Below are positions 26,714-35,649 of a DNA stretch of 64,000 bases, one piece after another. Position 1 is the stretch's first letter. The number at the start of each line of letters is the position of its first letter. The notes under the pieces are model-generated. The model saw only the letters and a list, made by a program, of their open reading frames with translations. It had not been told where the DNA came from and searched no databases. A program made the position numbers and the translations under genes. The stretch comes from JALORV01 sp963754065 (GTDB taxonomy: Bacteria; Pseudomonadota; Gammaproteobacteria; Burkholderiales; Burkholderiaceae_F). The stretch spans positions 1 to 64,000 of the forward strand of contig CAVWFH010000001.1 of NCBI GenBank assembly GCA_963754065.1. The letters run 5' to 3'.

Positions 26714-27541
26714 GTGAACCGATTCACATGGCCGCGCGCCTCTGCGGCCTGCTGCATGGCGGTGTTTTCGGTACTGAGCTTGCCAGTGCAGGCGGAGCTT
26801 TCGGCCGAGGAACTCGCCAAGCTCGCCCAGAACCCGGTCGGCAATCTGATCAGCGTGCCGTTCCAGAACAACACCAACTTCAACTCCGGGCCGCTGTCGG
26901 GCACGCAGAACATCCTGAACATCCAGCCGGTGATCCCGATCGAGGTCAACAAGGACTGGAACATCATTACCCGCACCATCATGCCGCTCATCTGGCAGCC
27001 GGAGTTCGTGCCCGGTCAGGGTGACACCTTCGGACTGGGCGACATCCAGCTGTCGGCTTTTCTGTCACCGTCCAGCCCGGGGCCGGGCGGACTGATCTGG
27101 GGCGCCGGTGCGATCGTGCAGGCGCCGACCAACACCGATGACATGCTCGGCAACAAGAACTGGGGCCTGGGGCCGACGGCGGTGGTGCTCAAGCTGGAGA
27201 AGGGCAGCCCGTGGGTCTACGGCGTGCTGCTCAACAATATCTGGTCACTGTCCAGCGACAAGCAGGGCGGGCGCTACAACAACTTCCTGGTGCAGCCGTT
27301 TCTCAACTACAACTTTCCCGGTGGCCTCTACCTGACGACCTCACCGATCATCACTGCCAACTGGGAAGCGGACAGCGACCAGCGCTGGACCGTGCCGCTG
27401 GGCGGCGGCGTCGGCAAGATCTTCCATTTCGGCCGACTGCCGGTGAACACGCAGATTGGCGCGTACTACAACGTCGTGCACCCGGACGACGGTGCCACCT
27501 GGCAGTTACGCTTGCAGGTCCAGTTCATGTTTCCGAAATGA
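26714..27541 (+). CDS. Outer-membrane beta-barrel, transporter-like (neuromedin-U type)
   Basis: A 275-residue exported protein beginning with GTG. After a signal peptide (cleavage near PVQAE) it has ELAKLAQNPVGNLISVPFQN and then alternating aromatic strands (DWNIITRTIMPLIWQP, GLGDIQLSAFLSPSS, NNFLVQPFLNYNFPGGLYLT), closing in QLRLQVQFMFPK with a terminal-strand pattern. These are the marks of the family often annotated transporter or neuromedin U, predicted outer-membrane barrels. It lies 38 bases after the DUF1254 gene and probably shares its transcript. Substrate unknown. Confidence 0.75.
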   Translation: MNRFTWPRASAACCMAVFSVLSLPVQAELSAEELAKLAQNPVGNLISVPFQNNTNFNSGPLSGTQNILNIQPVIPIEVNKDWNIITRTIMPLIWQPEFVPGQGDTFGLGDIQLSAFLSPSSPGPGGLIWGAGAIVQAPTNTDDMLGNKNWGLGPTAVVLKLEKGSPWVYGVLLNNIWSLSSDKQGGRYNNFLVQPFLNYNFPGGLYLTTSPIITANWEADSDQRWTVPLGGGVGKIFHFGRLPVNTQIGAYYNVVHPDDGATWQLRLQVQFMFPK

Positions 27542-27602
27542 CGTCCCTCAACCCCCGGCCCGAACGCATGCATGCGCAGACGGCTTTCACCAGGAGTAAC
27601 GC

Positions 27603-27902
27603 ATGAATCTGCAACTCGCTTCCAGGCTCGCAAAGTTTGCTTTTCCGGGACTGCTGTTCGCCTCCGGTTTTGCGCTGGCTCAGCAGTATCCGCTGATCGA
27701 CATGCTCGCCGGCAAGGTCGTTGACAAAGTGAACGCTTCGAGCTGCGAGCAACTGTGGGAGGGGCGCGGCAAGCCGAAGTCGCCGCGCGAGCAGGAGCTG
27801 GTCCAGTTGCTGCGCAACGATCCCGCCGCGCGCAAGGAATTCATCAACCGCATCGCCGCACCAGTGGCGAACAAGATGTTCGAATGCGGAATGATCCCGT
27901 AA
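27603..27902 (+). CDS. Small exported protein, unknown
   Basis: A 99-residue protein with a signal peptide (FAFPGLLFASGFALAQQ) and a short helical mature part containing two Cys residues (ASSCEQLWEGRG and KMFECGMIP). A disulfide in the periplasm is plausible. It keeps the same strand and tight spacing as its neighbours. I do not recognise a named family. Confidence 0.65.
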   Translation: MNLQLASRLAKFAFPGLLFASGFALAQQYPLIDMLAGKVVDKVNASSCEQLWEGRGKPKSPREQELVQLLRNDPAARKEFINRIAAPVANKMFECGMIP

Positions 27903-27933
27903 GCGGAGTGACAAGGAACAAGCGGAGATTTCA

Positions 27934-28824
27934 ATGAAGCGAACGAAAGCGCTGGCCGGGATGCTTGCCGTGATGATCGTCGGCCTGTCGGCGCCGGCCG
28001 CCGCGCAGCCCGCCCCGGCAGCGAAGCCGGCCGCGTCGGTCAAGGCGACAAAGCCTGCGCCGAAGGCCAAGGTAGCGGAATTCAAGATGGTGCTCGAGCC
28101 GCGCGCGATGGACCTGCTGAAGGCGATGAGCGAGAAGCTGGCGTCGGCGAAAACCATTGCGTTCACGGCGACGGCCAGCTTCGAGTTTCCGAGCAAGCTC
28201 GGCCCGCCGATTGTCTACACCACGCGCTACGACGTCGCACTGCAGCGGCCGGACCGGTTCCGCGTGCTGATGCCGGGTGACGGCCCGGCCTCCGAGTTCT
28301 ACTACGACGGCAAGTCAATGATCGCGTATGCGCCCGCGGAGAACCTCGCGGCGATCGCCGATGCTCCGCCGACAATCGACGCGATGCTCAAGCGTGCCTA
28401 CGACAGCGCGTCGATCTACTTTCCGTTCACCGATGTGGTGATCTCTGATCCCTTCGCGGCGTTGGCTGGCGGCAAGCTCGCCTTTTACATCGGACCGTCC
28501 GGCGTGGTCGGCGGCGTGAAGACCGAAATGGTGGCCTGGGCCAATGACGACGTGTTCCTGCAGATCTGGATCGGCGCCGACGACAAGCTGCCGCGCCGCG
28601 TGCGCGCGATGTTCAGCGGCGATCCGTTGAGGCTCAGGCATGACCTGGAACTCGCGAACTGGCAGTTGAACGGCCCGATCGCAGCCGAGGCGTTCGCCTC
28701 TGCAAAGATCGCATCCGCCGGCCGCATGGCGTTCGCCGCGCCGAAGGTGACGCTGCCACCGGGCGTGAAGCCGCTGACAATGAAGAAGTCCGCACCGGCG
28801 AAGCCGGCTGCGAAATCGAACTGA
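27934..28824 (+). CDS. DUF2092 exported protein
   Basis: A 296-residue periplasmic protein. Signal peptide (cleavage near PAAAQP), an Ala/Pro/Lys linker, then the DUF2092 domain (AMDLLKAMSEKLASAKTIAF, YDVALQRPDRFRVLMPGDGP, EFYYDGKSMIAYAPAENLAA). This resembles the LolA/LolB-like half-barrel, so lipid or lipoprotein handling is possible, which is an inference. The Lys/Ala-rich tail is low-complexity. It lies between two other exported proteins in the cluster. Confidence 0.85.
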   Translation: MKRTKALAGMLAVMIVGLSAPAAAQPAPAAKPAASVKATKPAPKAKVAEFKMVLEPRAMDLLKAMSEKLASAKTIAFTATASFEFPSKLGPPIVYTTRYDVALQRPDRFRVLMPGDGPASEFYYDGKSMIAYAPAENLAAIADAPPTIDAMLKRAYDSASIYFPFTDVVISDPFAALAGGKLAFYIGPSGVVGGVKTEMVAWANDDVFLQIWIGADDKLPRRVRAMFSGDPLRLRHDLELANWQLNGPIAAEAFASAKIASAGRMAFAAPKVTLPPGVKPLTMKKSAPAKPAAKSN

Positions 28825-28838
28825 AGCCGGGAGGTCAC

Positions 28839-29642
28839 ATGGCACGCATTCAACTTGTCGCACTCGCCGTCGCGCTCTGCGCAGCCTGGAGCACGGAGGC
28901 CGGCGCCTGGGCCAGCGCCAACCGCTACGGTGGCAGCACGAGTCACTCCTACGGCTCGACGACGCACGAGAACGCGTGGGGTGGCGGCACCTCGCACACG
29001 GCCGGCGAGGGCACGACGCACGAGAACGTCTATGGCGGAGGCACCACGCACAATTACGGCGGCGGCACCACGCACGAGAACATGTACGGCGGCACTACCT
29101 CTGGTGAGGTCGGCGCTGGCGCCTATCACACGTACCCCGGCGGTGCCACGTACTACCACCCGCCGGGCGCTTATCCCACCTATCCCGTGTATCACCCGCC
29201 GGTCGCGGTGCCGTACTACTCGAGTGGCTGTTACGGTTGCGCGGCAGCGGCCGGGGCGGTGGTCGGAGTGGCGGCCGGTGCGGCGATCGCGTCGTCGAGC
29301 GCAGCGGCTTCATCCAATGCGTACGCAGCCGGCGTTGCCGCGGGCAGCGCGAACACCGCTGCGGCGACCAGCAGCGCCTACAACGCCGGTGTGGCAGCCG
29401 GAGCGACCACGACGACGAGCGCCTACAACGCCGGTGTCGCGGCGGGTACGGCCGGGGCCGCCGGTGCTACGCCGATGGCCACACCCGGCAACTACGTGAT
29501 GGGCTTGAACTACGCGGCGCTGCCGGCGGGTTCGTATCCCGTCAACAAGAACGGCATCACCTACTATCTGAACGGCAACATCTGGTTCAAGCCGTCCTAC
29601 GGCGCCAACGGCGTGTACTACACGGTGGTGCCGACTCCCTAG
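28839..29642 (+). CDS. Low-complexity exported protein with GTTHEN repeats
   Basis: A 267-residue exported protein with signal peptide (cleavage near STEAGA). The mature N-terminus has irregular repeats of the form GGGTTHEN-x-YGG (about residues 30-90). A Pro/Tyr/His-rich segment follows, then an alanine-glycine stretch (about 133-215) with repeated SAYNAGVAAG. The C-terminal 50 residues form a small folded-looking domain (ALPAGSYPVNKNGITYYLNG). It has no recognised family as a whole. It ends with TAG just before the beta-barrel gene at 29682. Confidence 0.65.
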   Translation: MARIQLVALAVALCAAWSTEAGAWASANRYGGSTSHSYGSTTHENAWGGGTSHTAGEGTTHENVYGGGTTHNYGGGTTHENMYGGTTSGEVGAGAYHTYPGGATYYHPPGAYPTYPVYHPPVAVPYYSSGCYGCAAAAGAVVGVAAGAAIASSSAAASSNAYAAGVAAGSANTAAATSSAYNAGVAAGATTTTSAYNAGVAAGTAGAAGATPMATPGNYVMGLNYAALPAGSYPVNKNGITYYLNGNIWFKPSYGANGVYYTVVPTP

Positions 29643-29681
29643 TTGGTCGACTCCTGGTCTCGAACGACACTGGAAGCACGC

Positions 29682-30509
29682 ATGAATCGAAAGCCCCCCG
29701 CAGGGCGCACCGCCGCTGCTTTGCTGGTTGCGCTAGGCATCGTTACGGCGCTGCCGGCCGCCGCGCAGTCGGCGCCGCCGTCGGACGAGTGGGCCTTCCG
29801 CGCCACGGTGTACGGCTGGTTTCCAGGCCTCACCGGCACGACCGAGTTTCCCAGCGGAGCGGGCGGCCCGTCGCTCGATGTCAACGCCGATACGCTCATC
29901 GAAAGCCTCAAGATGGCCTTCATGGGAACGTTTGAGGCCCGCCACGGCCGGTGGGGCGGGCTCATCGACTGGTTCTACTCCGACGTCGGCGGCGACAAGG
30001 CAGGGACGCGGGACTTTGTGATCCACGGTCAGCCACTGGCCGCCGGCGTCAACGCCAACCTCAGCCTCGACGTCAAGACCAACATCGTGACACTGGCCGG
30101 CACCTACGCGCTGGTCGAGAAACCCGAGTCCACTATGGGCTCCGTGTTCGGTGCGCGCGTGCTCAGCATGGACCAGACACTGAACTGGGCTTTCAACGGC
30201 ACCGGCCCGCTGGGCATCGCGCGTTCAGGGACATCAGAGGTCAGCGCGACCAACTGGGATGCAATCCTTGGCTTTCGTGGCCGTGTGCGCTTCGGCGGCG
30301 ACCTGCGCTGGTTCGTGCCGTACTACGCCGACATCGGCACCGGTGACTCGAAGCTCACCTGGCAGGCTCTCGCCGGGCTGGGCTATTCATTCGGCTGGGG
30401 CGAAGTCATGGCGGCGTGGCGCTACCTCGACTATGAATTCAAGTCCGGCGAACCACTGCAGTCTCTGACATTCAACGGGGTGGCGGTCGGTGTGTCGTTC
30501 CGGTTCTAA
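29682..30509 (+). CDS. Outer-membrane beta-barrel protein
   Basis: A 275-residue protein with signal peptide (cleavage near PAAAQS) and barrel-like strands such as WAFRATVYGWFPGLTGTTEF, GRWGGLIDWFYSDVGGDKAG and AAWRYLDYEFKSGEPLQSLT. It ends in VAVGVSFRF, the aromatic C-terminal signature of outer-membrane barrels. Members of this family are usually called hypothetical. It belongs to the exported cluster. The ATG at 29682 is chosen because it opens the signal peptide. Confidence 0.75.
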   Translation: MNRKPPAGRTAAALLVALGIVTALPAAAQSAPPSDEWAFRATVYGWFPGLTGTTEFPSGAGGPSLDVNADTLIESLKMAFMGTFEARHGRWGGLIDWFYSDVGGDKAGTRDFVIHGQPLAAGVNANLSLDVKTNIVTLAGTYALVEKPESTMGSVFGARVLSMDQTLNWAFNGTGPLGIARSGTSEVSATNWDAILGFRGRVRFGGDLRWFVPYYADIGTGDSKLTWQALAGLGYSFGWGEVMAAWRYLDYEFKSGEPLQSLTFNGVAVGVSFRF

Positions 30510-30644
30510 GCGCAGACGGCCCGCGTGCCGTGCTATGTCATCCCCCAACCCCAGCTCCATGCTGTCCAACCGTGCTTCCGCAGTGACTGTGCGGCGACAA
30601 TGGTCGGCGTCCTGGAACATTCATCCCAAATCCGGAGTCGGAAC

Positions 30645-31079
30645 ATGAGAAAACTCAGCATTGCTCCCGTCGTCTTCACGCTGCTCCTCGCTGCCTGCGC
30701 GGCACCTGGACCTCAGCCCGGTGAAATGGAAATCCGCCGCGGAACGATTGAACAGATCACGGCGGTGCAACTCCCTAGCAATCACCACCAGGGCGTCGGC
30801 GCCGTTGTTGGCGGGTTGGCCGGCCTCGGCATCGGCAGCCTGATCGGTGGCGGCACCGGACGCGATGTCGCGATGGTGCTCGGCACGGTGGGCGGTGCGC
30901 TTGCAGGCAACGAGATCCAGAAGAAGCACGATCAGCCGGTGCCCGGACAGCAGATCATTGTGCGGACCACGAACGGCGTGCTGGTGGCCGTGACGCAGCC
31001 GGTCAACGCGGGATTGCGCGTCGGACAGCGTGTGTACATCGAAGGCAACGGCGACGGCGCGCGCGTCGTGTCACAGTAG
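30645..31079 (+). CDS. SlyB-like glycine-zipper lipoprotein
   Basis: A 144-residue outer-membrane lipoprotein of the SlyB/Pcp type. The lipobox is LLAAC (Cys18). A glycine-zipper pair of helices follows (GVGAVVGGLAGLGIGSLIGG and GTGRDVAMVLGTVGGALAGN), then a small beta domain (QIIVRTTNGVLVAVTQPVNA). Known members maintain outer-membrane integrity and are often stress-controlled. Its ribosome site is weak (GGAGTCGGAAC). Confidence 0.85.
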   Translation: MRKLSIAPVVFTLLLAACAAPGPQPGEMEIRRGTIEQITAVQLPSNHHQGVGAVVGGLAGLGIGSLIGGGTGRDVAMVLGTVGGALAGNEIQKKHDQPVPGQQIIVRTTNGVLVAVTQPVNAGLRVGQRVYIEGNGDGARVVSQ

Positions 31080-31296
31080 CGGCACGTCTCACGGTACATC
31101 AGCCTCGGCGGTAAGCTATCCGGCCTCTTGCATCCTCCCGCACGATGAGGTGTCCCGGGGCCTGCTTCTGATCTTCCTGACGACGGTCGTTCACGAGGTG
31201 GGCGTGGCCATCACTGTGCGCGTGGGCCAGGTGCTGCGGCGTCATGCGCGCGGACCCACGCGCCGTTGTCAGCCCGTATCCGAACCGAGAGAATCC

Positions 31297-33915
31297 ATGT
31301 TTCCGACGATTCGAAACTTCGCATTCACCCTCGTGACCGTTGCACTGGTTGCCGGCTGCGCGAACCGTTCCGACTCGGCCCTGATGCCGCCGCCGGACGA
31401 CTCCTGGAGTCCCGCGATTAACGCCAGCGCGACTGGCGGCGGTCTGCCACCGCCGTCGGCGGCCCCGGCGGCTCCGGCCCCGCGTGACCCGTGGCCCCGC
31501 GACGTCACGTTGACCGGCGCTGATGCACTGATCTACCAACCGCAGGTCGACTCGTGGACCGGCAATACGCTCGCGTGGCGCGTTGCCGTGGCGCTGCGGC
31601 CCACCGGCCAGAAGGAAGAGACCTTTGGCGTCGTCTGGGGTACAGCGCGCACCGACGTCGACCGCGTAACGCGCACGGTCGAGCTCAACGACCTCGTTGT
31701 CACGAAGAGCAACTTCCCGACGCTGTCGGACAAGGGTGCGCAGTATCTTCCGGCCCTGCGCACCGCGTTGGTGAGCGCGCTGCAGACGATGGCGCTCGAC
31801 AGCCTCGAGGCGTCGCTCGCGGCCTCGAAGACCGTTCAGCCGACCACGCATGCGGTGCGCAACGAGGCGCCGACGGTCGTCGTCGCCTATGGGCCGACGC
31901 TGCTGGTGCCGATAGAGGGCAAGCCCGTTGTTCGCGAGGTCCCTGACACGCGCTTCGAGCGCGTGATCAACACGCATGCGATGCTCGCCCGCACGCGTGC
32001 CGACACGACCTGGTACCTGCATGTCTACGACGGCTGGGTGTCGTCGAGCTCGCTCGGCGGCCCGTGGACGCAGGTGAGCTTCACGCCGCTCGGGCTCGAC
32101 GACGTGGCGAAACAATTGGCGCAGTCGGGGACGGTGGATCTGCTCGACGGCGGCGAGGGCGCGACGCCGAAACCCGCACTGGCCAATGGTGTGCCGGCGA
32201 TCCACGTCACGGAAGTCCCGACCGAGCTCATCGTTTTCAAGGGCCAGCCCAATCTCGTGCCGATCACCGGTACACCGCTGCTGTGGGCGACCAACAGTGC
32301 AACCGACGTCATCGTCGACACGACGAACAACGCTTACTACGTGCTGATGGCGGGACGCTGGTTCCGCGCGCCGGGGCTCGGCGGGCCGTGGACCTTCGTC
32401 GCCAGCAACGCGCTGCCGCCGTCGTTCAGACAGATACCCGCGAAAGGCACGCCTGCGTCGATCGTGCTGGCGTCGGTGGCCGGCACACCGCAGGCACAGG
32501 AGGCGGTGATCGCGAATTCGATACCGCAGACCGCGGCGGTAGCGCGCAACGGCGGGCCGACCTTCACGCCGGAATTCGACGGCGCGCCGCAGTGGCAGCC
32601 GGTGGCCGGCACACCGCTGCGGTACGTCGCCAATTCCAAGGTTCCGGTGATCGAAGTGAACCCAGGCGCCTATTACGCCGTCACCGGCGGCGTGTGGTTC
32701 AGCGCGAGTGCGCTGACCGGGCCCTGGGCCGTGGCCACTGCCGTGCCGGGCGTCATCTACACGATCCCGGTGTCGTCGCCGCTGCACTACGTCACCTATG
32801 TGCACGTCTACGGCTACACCGGCAATGTCGTCTATGCCGGCTACACGCCCGGCTACCTCGGTACCGTCGTCGATGCAGGCGGCACTGTGGTCTACGGCAC
32901 CGGCTACGCCTACTCGCCGTGGATCGGCAGCGTCTGGTACGGCGCACCGGTCACCTATGGGGTGGCGGCGATGCCGGTCTACAACCCCTATGTCGGCTTT
33001 ACGTTCGGATTTGCCATGGGCCTGACAGCGGCGTACTGGGCCGAGCCCTACTGGGGCGGGGCGTACTACCACGCCGGCTACTACGGGTATCCGTGCTGCG
33101 GCTCGGCGACGGCCGATGTCTATCGCAGCTGGCCGGGTGGCGTGTCGTCCGGCACGCGCACGTACTGGGCCGACAATGGCGGCGCATTCGGCACAACCGC
33201 GGCCGGCAACTACTCCACGTACCGCGGCACGACCGGCACCTACAACGCGCAGCGCAGCTGGAACCCTTACACGGGGCAGGGCTCGCAGGGCTACAACCGC
33301 ACGTTCAACACGGCGTCCGGTACGACCGGTTCCGTCAATCGCAACGAGACCTACAACGCCCAGACCGGCCAGCGCAGCTATGGCTCGAACGTGGAAGCAA
33401 CGGGCGCCGGCGGCAGTTCGATCGATCGCAATGTGTCTGCAACCGCTGGCCCACAGGGTTATGACCGCAGTGCGTCGACCACGACCTACAACGCGAACAC
33501 CGGGCAGACCAAGACCTGGAGCGACGGCACGCCACAGAACACGCACGTCGCCGGCTCGGATGGCAACGTCTATCGCAGCGATGGCAGTGGCGGTTGGCAG
33601 CAGCATTCAGCGAGCGGCTGGGGCAGTGCCTCGGGCAACACGGCGTCGGCCAGCCAGGAGCAGCAGGCGCGCAGCGCGGCGGCCGATCGGACGAACAGCT
33701 ACGGAGGCGGAGGCTGGGATCGCTCCGGGGGTGGATCGGACAGCTGGGGCAGCCGCTATGGCAGCGCCGGCGGCGGAGACAGCTGGGGCAGCCGCTCCGG
33801 TGGCAGTGCCGGAGGCAGCGGCAGCTGGGGTAACCGATTTGGCGGTGGCAGCTATGGGGATCGCTTCGGCGGTGGCGGTTTTGGCGGAGGCGGCTTCCGT
33901 GGTGGCCGCAGATAA
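31297..33915 (+). CDS. Large Gly-rich lipoprotein, carbohydrate-binding-like
   Basis: An 872-residue lipoprotein with lipobox LVAGC (Cys21). The middle contains repeated modules in which a strand pair ends in GGPW or TGPW (for example WVSSSSLGGPWTQV, GRWFRAPGLGGPWTFV and VWFSASALTGPWAVA), like sugar-binding or beta-propeller modules. A Tyr/Gly-rich part follows and the tail is Gly/Ser/Trp-rich with repeated DSWGSR. Homologues are often annotated carbohydrate-binding family V/XII, a weak label. I chose the ATG at 31297 for the lipobox; the frame is open from 31030. It closes the exported cluster. Confidence 0.65.
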   Translation: MFPTIRNFAFTLVTVALVAGCANRSDSALMPPPDDSWSPAINASATGGGLPPPSAAPAAPAPRDPWPRDVTLTGADALIYQPQVDSWTGNTLAWRVAVALRPTGQKEETFGVVWGTARTDVDRVTRTVELNDLVVTKSNFPTLSDKGAQYLPALRTALVSALQTMALDSLEASLAASKTVQPTTHAVRNEAPTVVVAYGPTLLVPIEGKPVVREVPDTRFERVINTHAMLARTRADTTWYLHVYDGWVSSSSLGGPWTQVSFTPLGLDDVAKQLAQSGTVDLLDGGEGATPKPALANGVPAIHVTEVPTELIVFKGQPNLVPITGTPLLWATNSATDVIVDTTNNAYYVLMAGRWFRAPGLGGPWTFVASNALPPSFRQIPAKGTPASIVLASVAGTPQAQEAVIANSIPQTAAVARNGGPTFTPEFDGAPQWQPVAGTPLRYVANSKVPVIEVNPGAYYAVTGGVWFSASALTGPWAVATAVPGVIYTIPVSSPLHYVTYVHVYGYTGNVVYAGYTPGYLGTVVDAGGTVVYGTGYAYSPWIGSVWYGAPVTYGVAAMPVYNPYVGFTFGFAMGLTAAYWAEPYWGGAYYHAGYYGYPCCGSATADVYRSWPGGVSSGTRTYWADNGGAFGTTAAGNYSTYRGTTGTYNAQRSWNPYTGQGSQGYNRTFNTASGTTGSVNRNETYNAQTGQRSYGSNVEATGAGGSSIDRNVSATAGPQGYDRSASTTTYNANTGQTKTWSDGTPQNTHVAGSDGNVYRSDGSGGWQQHSASGWGSASGNTASASQEQQARSAAADRTNSYGGGGWDRSGGGSDSWGSRYGSAGGGDSWGSRSGGSAGGSGSWGNRFGGGSYGDRFGGGGFGGGGFRGGRR
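33739..33796 (+). repeat. 19-base direct repeat within the Gly-rich tail
   Basis: GACAGCTGGGGCAGCCGCT occurs at 33739-33757 and 33778-33796, period 39 bases, encoding DSWGSR twice. It marks recent internal duplication in the Gly-rich end of the large lipoprotein. Confidence 0.7.
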
Positions 33916-33947
33916 CGAACGTGCAGCGTGCACAAAGTGAAAGATTC

Positions 33948-34253
33948 GTGAGCGAAACAGATCTGACCAACGATGCCGCCGCCGGGCGCTATCGACTGAT
34001 GCGCGACGGTAAGGAGGTCGGCTATATCGAGTACGACCGCGTCGGCGAACACTCGATCCTGATCAAGCACACCGAAATCGCGCCGGAACACGAAGGCCAG
34101 GGACTGGGTTCGCAGCTGGTCCGCGGGATGCTTGATGATGTGCGGCGACAGGGCAAGACCGTCATCCCGATCTGTCCCTATGCGCTCGGCTTCATCCGTA
34201 AGCATCGCGAGTATGTCGATGTGGTCCACGCCGACATGCGTTCGACCCTCTGA
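33948..34253 (+). CDS. Small GNAT (YjdJ-like) acetyltransferase
   Basis: A 101-residue minimal GNAT-fold protein (YjdJ/COG2388 type). Blocks: YRLMRDGKEVGYIEYDRVGE, IKHTEIAPEHEGQGLGSQLV (acetyl-CoA loop) and VIPICPYALGFIRKHREY. Its length is normal for this mini-family, which lacks the C-terminal GNAT part. I prefer the GTG at 33948 after a GA-rich ribosome site; a GTG at 33921 is also in frame. Substrate unknown. Confidence 0.8.
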   Translation: MSETDLTNDAAAGRYRLMRDGKEVGYIEYDRVGEHSILIKHTEIAPEHEGQGLGSQLVRGMLDDVRRQGKTVIPICPYALGFIRKHREYVDVVHADMRSTL

Positions 34254-34384
34254 CTCGCGACCGCATCGGTAGCGGGCGAGTAGAGGCTTCACTCCGTAGC
34301 GTGAAGTAGGGAGCGTCTTTTGGCGCTCCTATACTCGACGCTCATGAGCATCGATTCCACTCTGAACGCCGAGCGAGCGTCGGT

Positions 34385-35560
34385 ATGACCGACGTGCAGG
34401 AAGTTGACGTTGCCGTCGTCGGTGCCGGCGTGGCCGGCATGGCGTGTGCGCTGGGCTTGTCACAGCAGGGGCTGCGCGTCGCGCTGCTCGGGCCGCGGGT
34501 CCTTCCGCATGTCGCAACCCCCGCGGCACCGTTCGATGCCCGTATCTACGCGGTCGCTCCAGCCACGGTCGAGCTGCTGCGGCAGCTGTCGGTCTGGAAT
34601 CGCGTCGACGCGACGCGAGCCACTCCGGTCGAGCGCATGCGCGTATTCGGTGATCGCGGCGACGAGCTGACGTTCGATGCCTACGCCGCGACGGTCGAAC
34701 GCCTGGCGACGATCCTCGAGGAAGGCGAGCTGGTCCGCGTGCTCGATGCCGCCTGCGACTTCCAGCCGGGCATCGTGCGTGTTGCAGCGGGATTCGATTC
34801 GATCACCACAGACGCGGAAGCCGCCGCCGTGGGACTGAGCGATGGCGCAAGGCTACGCGCGCGCCTGCTCGTCGGCGCTGACGGTGCGCAGTCGGCCGTG
34901 CGCGCGGCGGCCGGCATGAACGCAACCGTGACGGACTATCGGCAGACCGCCGTGGTCAGCAATTTCGCCTGCGAGCGACCGCACCTGAATACGGCCTGGC
35001 AGTGGTTCACGGACGAAGGTGTCGTGGCGCTGCTGCCGTTGCCGGGTGAACGGGTATCGCTGGTCTGGTCGGCCCCGGCGACATTGGCGCAGGAACTGGC
35101 TGCGCTCGACCCGGCGGCGCTCGCGCGACGTGTCACGGATCGCTCCGGGGCGGCGTTGGGCGAACTTTCCCCGGCCGGCCCGGCGCTGACCTTCCCGTTG
35201 CGGCTGGTCGTCGTCGATCGATTGATCGCTCCGCGCGTCGTACTGGTCGGCGATGCGGCACACGTGGTGCATCCCCTTGCCGGGCAGGGACTGAACCTCG
35301 GACTTCAGGATGTCGCTGCATTGCTGGAAGTGGTGCGCGGCCGCGAGGCTTTTCGGGACATTGGCGACACGGTCCTGTTGCGACGATACGAGCGCAGTCG
35401 CGCCGAGCCGATTGCCATGATGCGCGCCGCCACCGATGGCCTGGCACGCCTGTTCAGCATCGACGATCCGCTTGCGCGGTTCGTGCGCAATACCGGGATG
35501 GCGGCAGTCGATCGGCTGCCACCGCTCAAGAGCCTGCTGATCCGCCAGGCGCTCGGCTGA
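34385..35560 (+). CDS. UbiH/UbiF-family FAD monooxygenase
   Basis: A 391-residue flavin hydroxylase of the UbiH/VisC/COQ6 group, which hydroxylates the ubiquinone ring. FAD motifs: VAVVGAGVAGMACALGLSQQ near the N-terminus, LLVGADGAQSAVRAAAG in the middle and VVLVGDAAHVVHPLAGQGLN with the following LGLQD near residue 300. It lies upstream of dsbC on the same strand. Which ring position it modifies cannot be told from sequence, so no gene symbol is given. Confidence 0.9.
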   Translation: MTDVQEVDVAVVGAGVAGMACALGLSQQGLRVALLGPRVLPHVATPAAPFDARIYAVAPATVELLRQLSVWNRVDATRATPVERMRVFGDRGDELTFDAYAATVERLATILEEGELVRVLDAACDFQPGIVRVAAGFDSITTDAEAAAVGLSDGARLRARLLVGADGAQSAVRAAAGMNATVTDYRQTAVVSNFACERPHLNTAWQWFTDEGVVALLPLPGERVSLVWSAPATLAQELAALDPAALARRVTDRSGAALGELSPAGPALTFPLRLVVVDRLIAPRVVLVGDAAHVVHPLAGQGLNLGLQDVAALLEVVRGREAFRDIGDTVLLRRYERSRAEPIAMMRAATDGLARLFSIDDPLARFVRNTGMAAVDRLPPLKSLLIRQALG

Positions 35561-35649
35561 ACTTGATCGGCGGTTGCCGGTCTGAAGTCCTTCACGACAG
35601 GCAGTCGGTGCGCGCGGCTACACTCCGCCGCCGCTTTCAGGAGAAGTCA

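Noticed and set aside
31099..33606. Long minus-strand frame (835 codons) opposite the large lipoprotein
   Set aside because: Arg/His-rich translation with no motif; the plus strand has a lipobox and repeated modules.
34313..34332. Hairpin GGAGCG / CGCTCC as terminator before the FAD monooxygenase
   Set aside because: Short stem with an 8-base loop and no T-tract; too weak to list.
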